Shown here: one piece after another, positions 43,072-55,679 of the stretch | Position numbering within the stretch: position 1 is the stretch's first letter | How the letters are laid out: each line of letters starts with the position of its first letter | Position numbers and translations under genes: made by a program | Notes under the pieces: model-generated | The model's input: the letters and a program-made list of their open reading frames with translations, nothing else | The model's database searches: none | Told to the model about the DNA's origin: nothing | Assembly: GCF_003368295.1 (NCBI RefSeq) | Contig: NW_020526097.1 | Coordinates: 1 to 64,000, forward strand | Origin: Carassius auratus | Lineage: Eukaryota > Chordata > Actinopteri > Cypriniformes > Cyprinidae | Reading direction: 5' to 3' | Length of the DNA stretch: 64,000 nt

Positions 43072-43422
43072 AATACATCAAAAACTATTTTGTTACAAAC
43101 TACAAATACTGGCTCATGAAATGTAACAAAGTAAAATACAAAATACTGATATGAAAAAGGTATTTAAATAAAATACAAGTAATTAGTATTTTGAAAAAAC
43201 AAAAATACTCTCACAATAATCTTAATTTGTCTTTTTTATTACTGAAAGGTCAATGACACAAATAGTAGCAATAATACAAATATGAGAAATGTGTAAATTC
43301 AAAATAAAAATAAAAAAGCATGGGCATTTCTCTAAATCTCAACAGGGCCTGAAATAGCTCCCTCTGACGTAAATGGCATGTATAGCTGAGTTCACATCAA
43401 TGGTGTTGTAGGCTGCCCTTAA

Positions 43423-44259
43423 AGGCAGGGTAGGTAAAAAATGTATAAACAACTTTCTTCCAAATCGAGTGACTCTAGATCTGTATTAAACACAGCTCAT
43501 TATTTCCATTCAGCACGAAACATAGGATTGGCTTAGGCAACTGTCACTCTCTCGCAACCATGGCAACCACACTTTTGCCACACATGACCTGCCCACTTGC
43601 GCGCGCACGTTTGATTTGAGGAATTCAAGAGGCACGGATCCTAGGAATACCAAAACATTGGCAGAGAAACAGCAAGCAAAATTCACAAGTACCGGCCTAT
43701 GCAGTTAGTGAAGGCAAACCAGGCAAATAAAAAGGAAGACAGTAACAGTACAAGAAAAGGCAACGAACAAAAAGTCTTTGGATAAACAAAAAAATAAAAC
43801 GTGAGTTAATATCGGCGTGGCTTTCAGCGATGCGAGAACTGAGGGAACTCAAGGGGCTGAAAAGTGACTCCTTGATGGCTTTATTTCTGCTGGACAGGTA
43901 AATCTTTATTTTTGTATTTTGATCATATATATATTTTTTTGTTCATTAGCACACGTAGCTGCATAATATAGCTAACATAACATTACTTAGCGAGCCGTAG
44001 TAGAGACGATAAATAATCTATAGGCCTAGCTCAAGATGATAGCTATAGCCTGGCTTTCCAGCGAGCCCAGAAGGGAGGGGGTGGAGTGAATGGAAATAAT
44101 GAGCTGTCTTTAAAACAGTCGTGAGAGGTCTACAGACACTCGATTTTTATACTTTCTTTTTCAGAGTACTTACATTTTAATTATGTATTGATATATAAAT
44201 AAAGTTTAAAACAAATTTGGAAAAAAAGTTTTTTATATATTTTTTTACCTACCCTGCCT
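43423..44259. mobile_element. TTAA-flanked MITE
   Basis: Ends AGGCAGGGTAGGTAAAAAA and its reverse complement, flanked by TTAA on both sides (43419-43422, 44260-44263). The termini resemble those of the MITE in gene B (24989-25484). Confidence 0.7.
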
Positions 44260-44263
44260 TTAA

Positions 44264-45438
44264 TAGCAAAACTTTATTGAAAGGTCAATAACAGAAATAG
44301 TAGCAGTTGCAATTTACACAGCCATAATTCAGGTTACTACACACCAAAGAGTAAGCTCTATTAATAAAACATTTAGCCAGAATGAAATCTATTCACTTTA
44401 AATCAATTACTTCTTCATAATTACTACAGGAAAATGCACACCATATTGCTTTAACCGAATGTACATTAAATTAATGCTTTTAAGCCTACTACAGTAGGCC
44501 TATAGCCTGACCTTTAAAATTGGTTTTGAGAGTGGTAGTATATTATTCTCCCGAGACCCCTACCTCACTAGGTAATCAGCTCATTAGCTCAGATCAGTGG
44601 AGAACTAATGTATTACTGCAGAAAATGTTGGGGATAAGCTAGTACTCCGGGGGGAAAAATAACTGACCGAGCATTTTCATCACAAAATCAAAGTTCCATT
44701 TTAATCATATATGATTAATCATATTAATCATAATATGTGTGGGTTTTACACACGAGACTCTAACTGCCCTGACCACGTATGCCTCTTCCATAGTAGATTC
44801 ACGAGTTCACATCTACGTATATTAATTCAGTAAGTTTATGCGTATTTGGCGTGCTGTCTGGGTGGAGGGCTCCGAGCTCGGGATGTGGCCGGAACCCAGA
44901 GTACTCCCCCCGGTTGTGGTAAGAGTAGATGGATCTATGAGTTGATTACTGATTGGTCTCCACTTGTGTTAATCAAGTTAATGAACTGTGACTGCTCCTC
45001 CCGAACTTTGTTATAAAACATCATATTGCGAATTAGAATTGCGCTGCGTGCGCAATTATTGAAAAGCAATAGGATTGATGAATATTTTATATAAAATCCG
45101 ACGGAATATCAATATATATCATATGTATTACATTTAAAAAAGTGTAAAAACTGCAGATGGATGTTATATTGTGAACGCTTGCTTAGCATGGATTGTTCAG
45201 TGGAGTTATGGCAGTCGCACTGGCGCTGTTTCATAATAGGTATGATGTCCTTTTATTAATGACAACACAGTGCATTGATCTCATAAGGCACAATTATTTT
45301 CTCTATAATGCCGTTCAGTGTGCAATATGTGTGTGTAGACTGTATAATTTTTCACATCACAAAACACTTTACCGTAATGCCATTTTTAAGAGGAGCAGCG
45401 CCACTTCTTCTCCTGTGTTCAAAACTCATTTTCTTCTT
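44264..45438. other. Unassigned sequence between transposons
   Basis: Nothing recognisable; possibly the interior of an older hAT element whose ends may lie near 41302 and 47285. Confidence 0.4.
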
Positions 45439-45446
45439 GGAGGGAG

Positions 45447-46999
45447 CAGGGGCGGGTCTACGTGGTGGCCAGGGGGGGCACCGGCCCCCCCTGAAATTCG
45501 ATTGGCCACCCCAGGTGCCCCCCCTATAAGATGTCTTGTGATTGGTGAAGTTCGCGATTCAAAGAAGTGCAGCGTCTTCAGAGAAACAACGCTCGTCGCG
45601 ATCTTGGACTTAATTAATTAATTCTTGACCTGGGTCTTCAGTCTGTGATTAACTCACCTCGTGTCTGACAAGTCTTCGGGTTCAAATCATTCCTTAATCA
45701 CGTGACAGACCCATGCGCTATTTCTGTCACTGTGTTTTTGTTACTGTTTCTTGAGGATCTGTGGTGTTATTATTTATAAATAAAACCTTTTTATAAATAA
45801 AATATTGATTAATTTGTCTTTTTGACTGTCTATCAGTAAATAAACACTAGGCTATATAATAATATAATAATCCAAGTATTTATAGCCTAGTTTAATTTTT
45901 AATCCGTTTTTAATAATATATGTATAAGATGCTTGCTCAAAAAGGACATAATGACATAAATTAAAAGCAAACAACATGTTGAATCCTAAACAAGTAACAC
46001 TACAGTTCTATAGTCTAATCTGAAGGGTGAACTCAAAAGACATAAATCATACAACACGGTCATTTTTGAAGATTAGAATCCACTGTAAAAAAAAAACAAA
46101 CAAAAAACAATCAAAGTGATGTCGCCGTCATAGAGACGACTCGTTCTTCCCTAGTCACATTAAAGATTCGTCGTTCAAGAACGACACATCACAAGACACC
46201 AAACAAAGCAAAAGAGCTGGTAGGTAACCTTTATGTATGGTTTAAAATGTTTGTATGGTTTTCTCAGATCAATGTTTTTACCCAGTCAGGCTCTGCTCGC
46301 GTTGGTCGTGGTTGATTTCAATCGAACAGTTCAGTCAACGTTTAATAAAACACAATAAAAGTAAAATACGCTGGGGGCTATCAAACAATAAACAGTCATG
46401 TTGATTTGCATATTTTGTATCAGTTTATTTTGTGACAGTGACCAAATATAGCAAGATTGCACCAAATGACAATATGCACAGAATGTTCCATAATAATAAT
46501 TGTCTGGTGACACGTTACTTGTTAATGCATGAGAGTAAGTCAGTTAGAGAGTCAGTTAAATTGTCAGGCCTAACTTAACCATTTACACATGAAATGTTGT
46601 GGATGCATTCTGTGCATTTCATTTACAATTTGATTTTTTTTTTTTTTTTTTTTTTTGAGATTGAGAAAAACAGACACACATAAGTGTTTCTTTTGAAGGC
46701 AGGGAAGAGAGCAGTGGCAAGCCATGAAAAGAAGTAAAGATATAGGGAGTTTCTTTCAATGAAAAAAATAAATAAATAAATATATGGGATGACAAAAACT
46801 AAATTAATCAAAAATGTGCTTTATTACTGCATTTGTTTACAAGTAACTTATTCAAGTTAATAATAATAATAAAATCAATAGGATATACGTAATACACTGT
46901 AGAATTTCGCTTTTTTTTTTTGGCCACTGGCGGCCACCCCATTAGGAGGCAGTGCCCCAGCATGGCCCCCCCACTGAAAATGCTCTAGACACGCCCCTG
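45447..46999. mobile_element. Non-autonomous hAT transposon
   Basis: Termini CAGGGGCGGGTCTA and (reverse complement) CAGGGGCGTGTCTA, with 8-bp target duplication GGAGGGAG on both sides (45439-45446, 47000-47007). 1553 bp, no transposase frame; poly-T tract at 46630-46657. Confidence 0.85.
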
Positions 47000-47007
47000 G
47001 GAGGGAG

Positions 47008-49944
47008 CCCGGTCTACAGGGTGTCACTTGATTTTCGTGCATCTAAAATGGACATTGCCATTGCCAAAATCGGAACGAAAATATGGCAAAATCATTTACT
47101 ATGGTGATAAGCATATGGTGATTTTTCTTAGGTATTTAAGTATTTGAAATACTCTAAATACACTCCCTCAAAATATTTTGTTACAAACTACATTTTATTT
47201 TTTCCACACCTGCAAAATACAAATTACAAAATACACTAAAGTAATTAAATACGTATTTAAAATACATTTAATTGAAATACTGCCCATAGTTACAGTCGGC
47301 ATCTAGTCATAGCTGGGGGCGTGGCCGGCGTGGGGGAAAACACTGCGAGCATCATGTGTATCTGAATGGCAAAATGCACATATTGAGCACTCATTCCCAG
47401 AGACACGTAGCACAATTGTAGTCTCTTTTAACTTTAATATTCATATACACTAGTCCATATCGATATTTGATTCATTTTACAGCCCTAATATAGATCTATT
47501 CATTCAAAAAAAGCCAAATCCTGTGACGTTCTGCTTTATAGAGCTCGGGCGTAGACATCATGGAATGGTGCATTGTGGGTAACGGCGGCCATTTTAGAGG
47601 CATCGCAAAGCAGGTTTGTAATGAGATAATAGCCAGTCTCCAGAAAAAGTTATAGAACGTGACAAAAAAAGTTGCCTATACCTATACGGACAAACTTAAT
47701 AATGAAGCCAAACAACGCTACTTAAAAAAAAAAAGAGGTTGTAGGCGGAATCGATCCCTATGAACACATGAAAGTTTACCAAGCCTCCGTTTCCCTGATA
47801 ATTTCTCCTACCGGGTCTGTGGAGTGAGCGCATACACCTCCGATCAATTTAAAAATGTCACTTTCACTTTTTAAAAAGTCACTGGAGGCTCACCTGCAGA
47901 TCATAAATGGATCTGCAAATTAAACGTGGAGAAAACAATCTTTTCACTAAGGAAATGTTAACATTAACCAAGCATCAGTGGTGACACACACACACACTTA
48001 TCAGATTCTGCGAGCTATGAAGCTTGTCTATGCGGGTTTGTTACACTTCAGTAGTAATTACTCACCTATCATACTTGCAAAAATCCACTGTTTTCCTCCG
48101 GTAGTTCTGTAATCCGGTATAATATTGACGAACATTCACCTCAGACACAACCCACCATTCACCAAAACAAGACGCTTAACTTCCTATTTTGAAGTTCGTT
48201 CCAGTTTTTTTTTTTTTTTTTTAAACAAGTTGTTCAAATTTGTTAAATACAGTCAGCACAAAAATATCAAAAAGCAAATTAAGTTCAGGATTGGGTCAAA
48301 AGAAAATGTTTAAACAAAAAATACAGACACTAAACTGACTCCCTTACTGACCAAAAACTAGAGAAAACGTAATGTGTTTGTGTCTGAGTTTTGTGAGAGA
48401 GAGAGAGAGACCATACACAACATGTCTCACCATAACCATGTATTATAATATTATCGAAGGTGATGGTTTCCCTCCGTACAGCGGCGACCCAAGCCATCTG
48501 ACGCCTCTTGGTGATTTCAGACACCTTGTGTTTTTTTCCAAGTACGAAAATGTTGAAAACTAATATGATTCACGAGGCGTTTGCCCTGTCGATCATGAAA
48601 CCGATTACAGCAGTTCACAATACAGCAATACTGAACCATTTTCCAAAAAATAATCAAAATTAATGACCAAATGACCAACGTTACCTAATGCCTACTATAC
48701 AGTACATCTACTTCTGTACCGCGATTCCCACAATGCATTGCGACGTGACGCAACGATCCCGACCTCTATACAACAAGTTCTATTTTTGACTGGATTCCGC
48801 GATTCAGTCGTTTCGCAAACACAGACGGGGTGAATTTATGAATGAAAGTGTAAAAGTTCTGACACAAAACTAAGTTGTCCACATGTTCGACACTAGGCTA
48901 ACGTTACATAGTTTTGCTTAAGGTAGAATGATAAGGCTAATTATATATGCATTCCACTTTCTGAAACAACCTTACACAGTTTTGATAACGTTAATAATGA
49001 ACCCGATGTTAATATAGCCTGGCTGTGATGAAATGCCGACTGCACACACACACATGCTTAGTCTTGGGATTCCACAACTTCCCTTGATCATCCTCACAAC
49101 TTATTGCTTGTAGCCATTTTGTAATCCTTTCCGGCTCTGTATGTTTATTAGGAAGGTTGTAGAACTTAAATTCATAATTTGTTAGTTTATTGGAGGTACA
49201 GAAAAACGACACAGCAACTCTTAAGTGATTGTCCCATTTATTTAAATTGTCGCCAAAGGCAATGTCTGTATCTAGGTCTGTACAAGGTCTGTATCTATAG
49301 GCATTTCTCAATGTCAAGGATACTTCCTTGGTAGGACTGATCCTTCCAAGTCACTTCCTTCAGAGGCTAGGTGAGAGTCCTCTTTAGCATATGGAGAACA
49401 CGTAAATGGAACAGGCTAGCAAGTGCACGTAATTGCGTCATTACGTCAGTGGAAAAGGTCAGTTTGAATAACGCTGTGAATGGTATCATTAAATTACTTT
49501 GGACAACTTAACTAGTTTATTTATAAAATAAATGCCGTTGATGCAACCAATTGTTAAATGACAGGTCCGGTTTCAGTTAACCATTTGGTATTTGTATAAT
49601 TTACAATATCAATAATTTGTACTGGCATTTAAACGTCAAACTTTACTTATATTTACTACAGTTATAACAAATGTTTGGTAACGTAAATAAAAACCGTTAA
49701 CGCTCCGACTACGTTAATGTTCTACATTTTTTAATTTTTGAACTAACGTTAGATAGCAAAGCTGCGCGCATAGGATTGTGGGTGATTTGAGAGCGCAAAG
49801 AGAGTTTTTCGTTTGGTGTTTTGACACAAACCTCTCGTGGGGGCGGGGTTAAAAGTGATCTACTCTGATTGGATAGTGAGCTTTTGATGGACATGTGCTC
49901 TCTGACCTGGAAGTACAGATGCCACCCAGTGGCGCGTATATTTG
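47008..49944. other. Repeat-rich stretch with gene relics
   Basis: No intact gene. A plus-strand relic near 47610-47760 reads YTDKLNNEAKQRYLKKK and then closes. A THAP-like relic lies at 49009-49270 on the minus strand. Several short MITE-like pieces are likely, but their ends are not clear. Confidence 0.4.
49009..49270 (-). pseudogene. THAP-domain relic
   Basis: The frame contains FFCTSN, FYNLP, ITKWLQAI, LWNP and the closing CSRHF, matching the order of conserved positions in THAP zinc-binding DNA-binding domains. One zinc cysteine seems absent and no further coding sequence follows. It could derive from a domesticated gene or a P-element-like transposon. Confidence 0.4.
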
Positions 49945-49962
49945 AAAGCTCTTGCGGTGATT

Positions 49963-50599
49963 AAATCTGGTCTCTACCGCAAAAAACTATTTTCAACAGA
50001 CAAAGTGAAAGACATTTATTTTAAGCTCATACATAGGTTCTACCCTGTAAAGAAGTTTATACAAAGATTTAAATCTGACATTGATCTTACATGCTCTTTG
50101 CTCTGAGTTCTGAAGAAACTGTACACTTATTTTGGTCATGTCACTACACTCAGAAACTTTGGGATGATATTGGTGTGTTTGTCAACTGTAAGATATTGCC
50201 AGGCTTCTTCAGTACATATGAAAAACATTAGATTTGGGTATTATGACTCTGACCCCACAAACGAAAATAACAGTTTTTGTTATTAATTAAAAACATTTCC
50301 TAAACAAATTTCACATTCACAAATGCAAATTCTCCAACTGTAAACCTGTCTTTTCTGTTTTCCTAAAATAAATGGAAAACTATTTAAATGTAATCTCAGT
50401 GTCTAATAAGAAAGCTATAAGGACTGTTAGATTTGCTCTGCCTTTGATCTCCTTGTTTAATTTTGTTTAGATTTTGGCCCTCTTTTTATACTCCAAGGTT
50501 TTTTTTTTTTTTTGTTTTTTTTTTGTGGTGGTGGATATTATGTGATGTATGTTTATACCTTTGTATGTTTTTGTTCTCTGCATTAATAAAAATAGAAAA
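49963..50599 (+). mobile_element. 5'-truncated L1-type LINE insertion
   Basis: Plus strand reads pieces of an ORF2 C-terminus (VKDIYFKLIHRFYPVKKFI, LFWSCHYTQKLWDD) with stops, ending in an A-rich tail. An 18-bp target duplication with one mismatch (AAAGCTCTTGCGGTGATT, 49945-49962; 50600-50617) brackets it. Confidence 0.75.
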
Positions 50600-50748
50600 A
50601 AAGCTCTCGCGGTGATTTGTATGCAATTCGTCGTGCCTTGTGTTACTAAAAAAATAAATAATATCTGACCTTCGATCGTCTCAGTCTGTAAAGATGAGCT
50701 CTCAGGAGACAGAGACACCGAGCGTCAAATTTCCACAAAGAGGACTGT

Positions 50749-51600
50749 GAATCCTTTTTTTACTCAGATTAAGAGTAATATTAAAAGGATTGGGGAGAAT
50801 GACAAAATCAGGTTAGAAGACAAAATAAACTTGCAAAAAAGTAGAAAATGCCCTGAAAAAATTAAAAATGGGAAGTCACCTGGAATTGATGGCTTGACCT
50901 CGTTATTTTTTAATTTTTTTTGGGAAGATATCAAAGAATTGTTATTGAATGTATTTATAGAATGTATACAAGAAGGATGTCTTACTCCAACAATGAAAAC
51001 TGGTATAATAACTCTACTCCCCAAAACAAAAAAAGATATTACAAATTTAGACAATTGGAGACCTATTACGTTGCTCTGCAACGATTATAAGTTATTAGCG
51101 TTAATATATGCAGAGAGATTGAAAATAGTAATTGATAAAATAGTAGATGAAACTCAGTCTGCGTTTATAAAAGTTAGAAGTATACTCAATAACGTGAGAT
51201 TAATATTGGACATGCTGGACAATTTTTTTGACTATTTACTATCAGTCTATTTTGGAATCAGAAAGCCTGATTTTATTTATAGACTATTTCAAAGCTTTCG
51301 ATTCTATAGAACACGATTTTTATTTTCTACGTCAGAAAATTTTGGATTCGGAAAACATTTTTGGTCAGTGATCAAAATGTTCTATAATGATATCTACAGT
51401 TATGTCTCCTTAAACCCAGGACTAACACCTAGAATAAATATAACTTGCGGAATAAGACAAAAATGTCCAATAAGTCACAAGTTGTTCATTTTATGTACAC
51501 AGCTACTAGCATATCTGCTATTATTAAATCATCCAAATTTTCAGGGTATAAATTTTTTTGATTACGAATTTCGACTCAGTTTGCAGACGACACTGTCTTA
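50749..51600 (+). pseudogene. L1-type LINE reverse transcriptase fragment
   Basis: Reads NGKSPGIDGLTSLFFNFFWE, TLLPKTKKD, NWRPITLLCNDYKLL and ETQSAFI, typical of L1-clade RT. A rearranged stretch and an altered RQKCPISHKLF motif follow. The catalytic FADD/YADD box is not reached in frame. Confidence 0.75.
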
Positions 51601-51639
51601 ATCTAATAAATCTAATCTAATAAGACACTGATAAATCTA

Positions 51640-52650
51640 TGCTTTGTATGACTCGGTACTGCAGGAAAGAACAATCTCCGATCAAACGAATATTAAAAGA
51701 ATCATAAATTAGCAGGACGTAACCATGTTTTCATGTATGACTGAAGCATTTGTAGATGATATTGCTGTGACGTCACACAACAGGCATATGTACTTGTTTT
51801 ATATTGATGGATAAAACATGAATTTTATGAGATTTTTAAGGGAAAGAAGTGGAATGTTATGCAATGGCCAAATCAATCACCTGACCTAAATCCGAATGAG
51901 CATGCATTTCACTTGCTGAAGACAAAACTGAAGGGAAAATGCCCCAAGAACAAGCAGGAACTGAAGACAGTTGCAGTAGAGGCCTGGCAGAGCATCACCG
52001 GGGATGAAACCCAGCGTACGCTGATGTCTAATTGATCTCCAGACTTCAGGCTGTAATTGACTGCAAAGGATTTGCAACCAAGTATTAAAAAATGAAAGTT
52101 TGATTTATGATTGTTAATCTGTCCCATTACTTTTGGTTCCTTAAAAAGTGGGATGCACATATACAAACTGTTGTAATTCCTACGCTGTTCACCTGATTTG
52201 GATGTAAATACCCTCAAATTAAAGCTGAAAGTCTGCAGTTAAAGCACATCTTGTTAGTTTCATTTCAAATCCATTGTGGTGGTGTATAGAGCCAAAAAGA
52301 TTAGAATTGTTTCGATGTCCCAATATTTATGGACCTGACTGTATTAACATGAAAATAAAATAAGAAAAAAAGAGTGCTCGATGAAGAGGATACTTACCTA
52401 TAATCAACTGAAACGAACCTGCAGCTCCACACTATCTCTGTCAGCAGTGAGAAGATGTAATGTTGTGTGCAGCTTTGAATGACTCGGTACTGCAGGGAAG
52501 AACAATCTCCAAACCAAACGAATATTAAAAGAATCAAAAGTAACAGGACATAACCATGTTTTCATGTATGACTGCAGCATTTGTGTAGATTAAATAACTG
52601 TGACGTCACACAAAAGGCTACTGTGCTTGTTTTATATTGATGGAGAAAAC
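51640..52650. repeat. Local duplication flanking a Tc1 fragment
   Basis: 51640-51820 and 52470-52650 are near-copies (GACTCGGTACTGCAGG..., CATGTTTTCATGTATGACTG..., TGACGTCA). They resemble the spacer downstream of gene B (22797-22910). Confidence 0.65.
51821..52342 (+). mobile_element. Tc1-type transposon, 3' part
   Basis: Plus strand reads WPNQSPDLNPNEHAFHLLK, the conserved region with the last acidic catalytic residue of Tc1 transposases, then stops. It ends in the terminal inverted repeat (AATATTTATGGACCTGACTG, then TA). The 5' part is missing. Confidence 0.8.
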
Positions 52651-53300
52651 ATGAGTTTTAATGTTGTGTTTATTATTAAGCATTATTAAGTCATAATATG
52701 TTGTGAAAATTATCATAAAGTGATTCAAATGTCTTAATAGTGTAGATGTACAGTATTTTAAACATCTTACAGGTTGTTGAACTACACATAACTAAACACT
52801 TGTACAGTCTGATAAATGCTGCATGTAAGAGTAATGCCCAGCAGACAAACAATATGCATATGTATTTACTGGTTAAAAACCCACTTTTGCACATATTATT
52901 AATAGTAATAATAACTTTTTTTAAATTATTTAATAAGTTAAACTATTTATTTATTCAGCATTTACTTTCAAATCTCTAGTGCTTGCTGCAGCGATGCTGA
53001 AGACTGTTAAATCACTCACGCTCATTTGGTCATATGTTTAAGATGTCTTCAACTATCACTGTGGTTGTGCTTTATAAGGTAAGATCTTAAATTTTATTTC
53101 AGGGTTTGTGTAATGTCTTATTATAATACACATTATAAGTCTAAAATGTTTTTTCTTTTATTGATATTTACAAGTCCCAAAAAAAATACAAAACTCCCAA
53201 AGGCTTAAAAGTTTTAATACGGGGGTGTATATAAAAACCTGAGTTTTGACATATCAATAACAATATCACTCAAACTTTGTTCAGATTTGTTGAACCGATG
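52651..53300. other. Spacer downstream of gene C
   Basis: Resembles 22860-23560 downstream of gene B; probably includes the 3' UTR of gene C near its right end. No other gene seen. Confidence 0.55.
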
Positions 53301-53310
53301 CAGTGGATGA

Positions 53311-53366
53311 TCACTGAGCCGAATGCTCCAATTCTTTGTTTGAGTCCTCCTCCACATCATCATAAT
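53311..53366 (-). CDS. Gene C tail exon 8 (DYDDV, stop)
   Basis: DYDDVEEDSNKELEHSAQ then TGA; acceptor TAACAG. The C-terminal residues differ from gene B while the YDDV core is kept. Confidence 0.8.
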
Positions 53367-53969
53367 CTGTTATTAAATATTAAATTGTTGTTATTTGATG
53401 AATATTTTAAAAGTCTAAACTGGAAAATATTAACTAAATTAAAATAAGGATGTTAATATAATGAGAACAAAAGGGTTATAATAACTTACCCAACAGGTTT
53501 CTCACGTCTTCACTGACACTGATCACATCATCATACTCCTGAACTCTCTCTGATTAAGATATACATTAATACAAATCAGTTTATATATCATTTCATCTCA
53601 TTTTGAAGGACCCCTTTTCCCTTGAGTGACTTTATTACACAGAACACACATCTGAGGCCTAATCCACAATACACTGGTATTTTTTATAAAAATGAGTTTT
53701 TCCTCCGTTAAAAAAAAGAAAGAAAAGAAACACTTTGCAAAATTACTCAATGAAGTGCTGCCAAGAGATTAGAAAATGTTGCCAAACCATCAGGTGGCGA
53801 TATAATCCTGACAATAAAGCCTTGTTGGCCAATCAGAAGCCTGAGAAAGGTGTGCACTGCAACATCACAAGCTAAACTCTCTGTTACTGCACGACAACAC
53901 TGAAATCAGAGTTTCTGAAAATCTTCACCCTGGCAGGAGTTTTTAAAATGGTCCACTTTCAGTGACCTG

Positions 53970-54005
<36 letters not shown>

Positions 54006-55645
54006 CAGCCAAACCTCAGAAACAGCTGCAGTTTTGAAAATACTTGGGTTCCTGTGGACAGGGCCTGATACTTGTTACTGTTTCCTGTGTGTTTTCTGAT
54101 TTAAAAAAATGTAGTTCTGTGCATCTCACCTGTTAAACCTCGAGAGCTTGGTCTATTAATGATGACATCATCATAATTCTCTGGTGTGTTCACTACAAAT
54201 GCAAATATGAGTCAATTTAAGTGTAAACCAAAAACCATTTAAGCAGTAATTTTAAATATTATCTGTAATGATCTTGATTGTAGAGTGATATTAATTTTAA
54301 AAAATGTATAAAGTAAAACACCTTTTTTGATATCAGATCTGTGTTCGCTCGTCATGACATCATCATAGCTCTCAGGTGTGTCTTCTACATATTCACAAAT
54401 TCATTACATTCAAAACAAATTTTTTATATCTATTTTAAATATACTGTAATATTTTGATTTAAACGTATATTATATGCTGCTGTAGAATAAGAGAGTGACA
54501 CCTGTCTCACGATCTGGTTTCAGTCCATCAGTGATGACATCATCATAGTATCCTGGTGTGATTTCCTTCATCATCTCTTCTGCATCAACACAAAGGATAC
54601 AAAAGTCAAAATATGTTGTTGCTGCAGATCATGAGACTGAAATGTATTATACGTCATCTGATAATGAATCATGTGATCAATTTAAAAGGTCACTGACCTT
54701 TTAGGCCACTATCATTGGTAACATCATCATAATATGTAGTATTAAACTCTTTTGCTAAAAAAGGAGAGCAGACTGTTAATATACAAGTAAACAGCAGGAT
54801 TTGAATAGTATTGAGTCATTAATAAAAACATATATAATATGGAATTACTAGTTACAATAATTCATTATAAATGTGGAATGATTATGTGCTTCAGCTCTCT
54901 AACCTGAGAGAAGCTCATCAGCATCTTCATACCCAGAATGCAGTTCTTCAGAGATGAGACTCCCTGTTAAAGAAGAGCAGAACAGAAACATGTTCATCAT
55001 TACAAACAGACTGAATCCTCATTTCCTTTCGATTATAAAACACTGTGTTAGTGACAACACAACAAATTACTTTATTACTTAACACAATTACTTTATTATT
55101 TAAAGCATTCAAGAAATAAATTATATGGTGTTTAGGCCTATTAGCAATCATATGAACCCATTTCTTACTGCCTTCCAGAAATATGCACAGGAAGAGACAC
55201 ACACACACACACACACACCTGCATCTACTGTACATGTACAAACATATCCCTGCTTATGACCCTCTAAAAATACACACAGGAAGAGACGCTGACTGGCACA
55301 CACACACACACACACACTCCCTCTCTTGCGCTGTCTCTCTCTCTCACTCACACACACACACACACACACACACAAACTCCCTCTCTCGCTCTCTCTCTCT
55401 CTCTCACTCACTCACTCACACACACACACACACAAACTCCCTCTCTCGCACTCTCTCTCTCACTCACTCACACACACACACACACACACACACTCCCTCT
55501 CTCGTGCTCTCTCTCTCTCTCTCTCTCTCTCACTCACACACACACATTTGTTTTTGTGAAAAATGGGGAAATCCCATAGGCGTAATGGTTTTTATACTGT
55601 ACAAACTGTATATTCTATGGCCCTACACCAACCCTCACAGCACAC

Positions 55646-55679
<34 letters not shown>

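Noticed and set aside
50694..50748. Short plus-strand frame MSSQETETPSVKFPQRGL
   Set aside because: Could be a first coding exon, but it ends at once against the LINE fragment and has no donor or continuation.
51886..52217. Overlapping minus-strand frames of 63 and 102 codons
   Set aside because: Shadows of the Tc1 transposase region, which reads on the plus strand.
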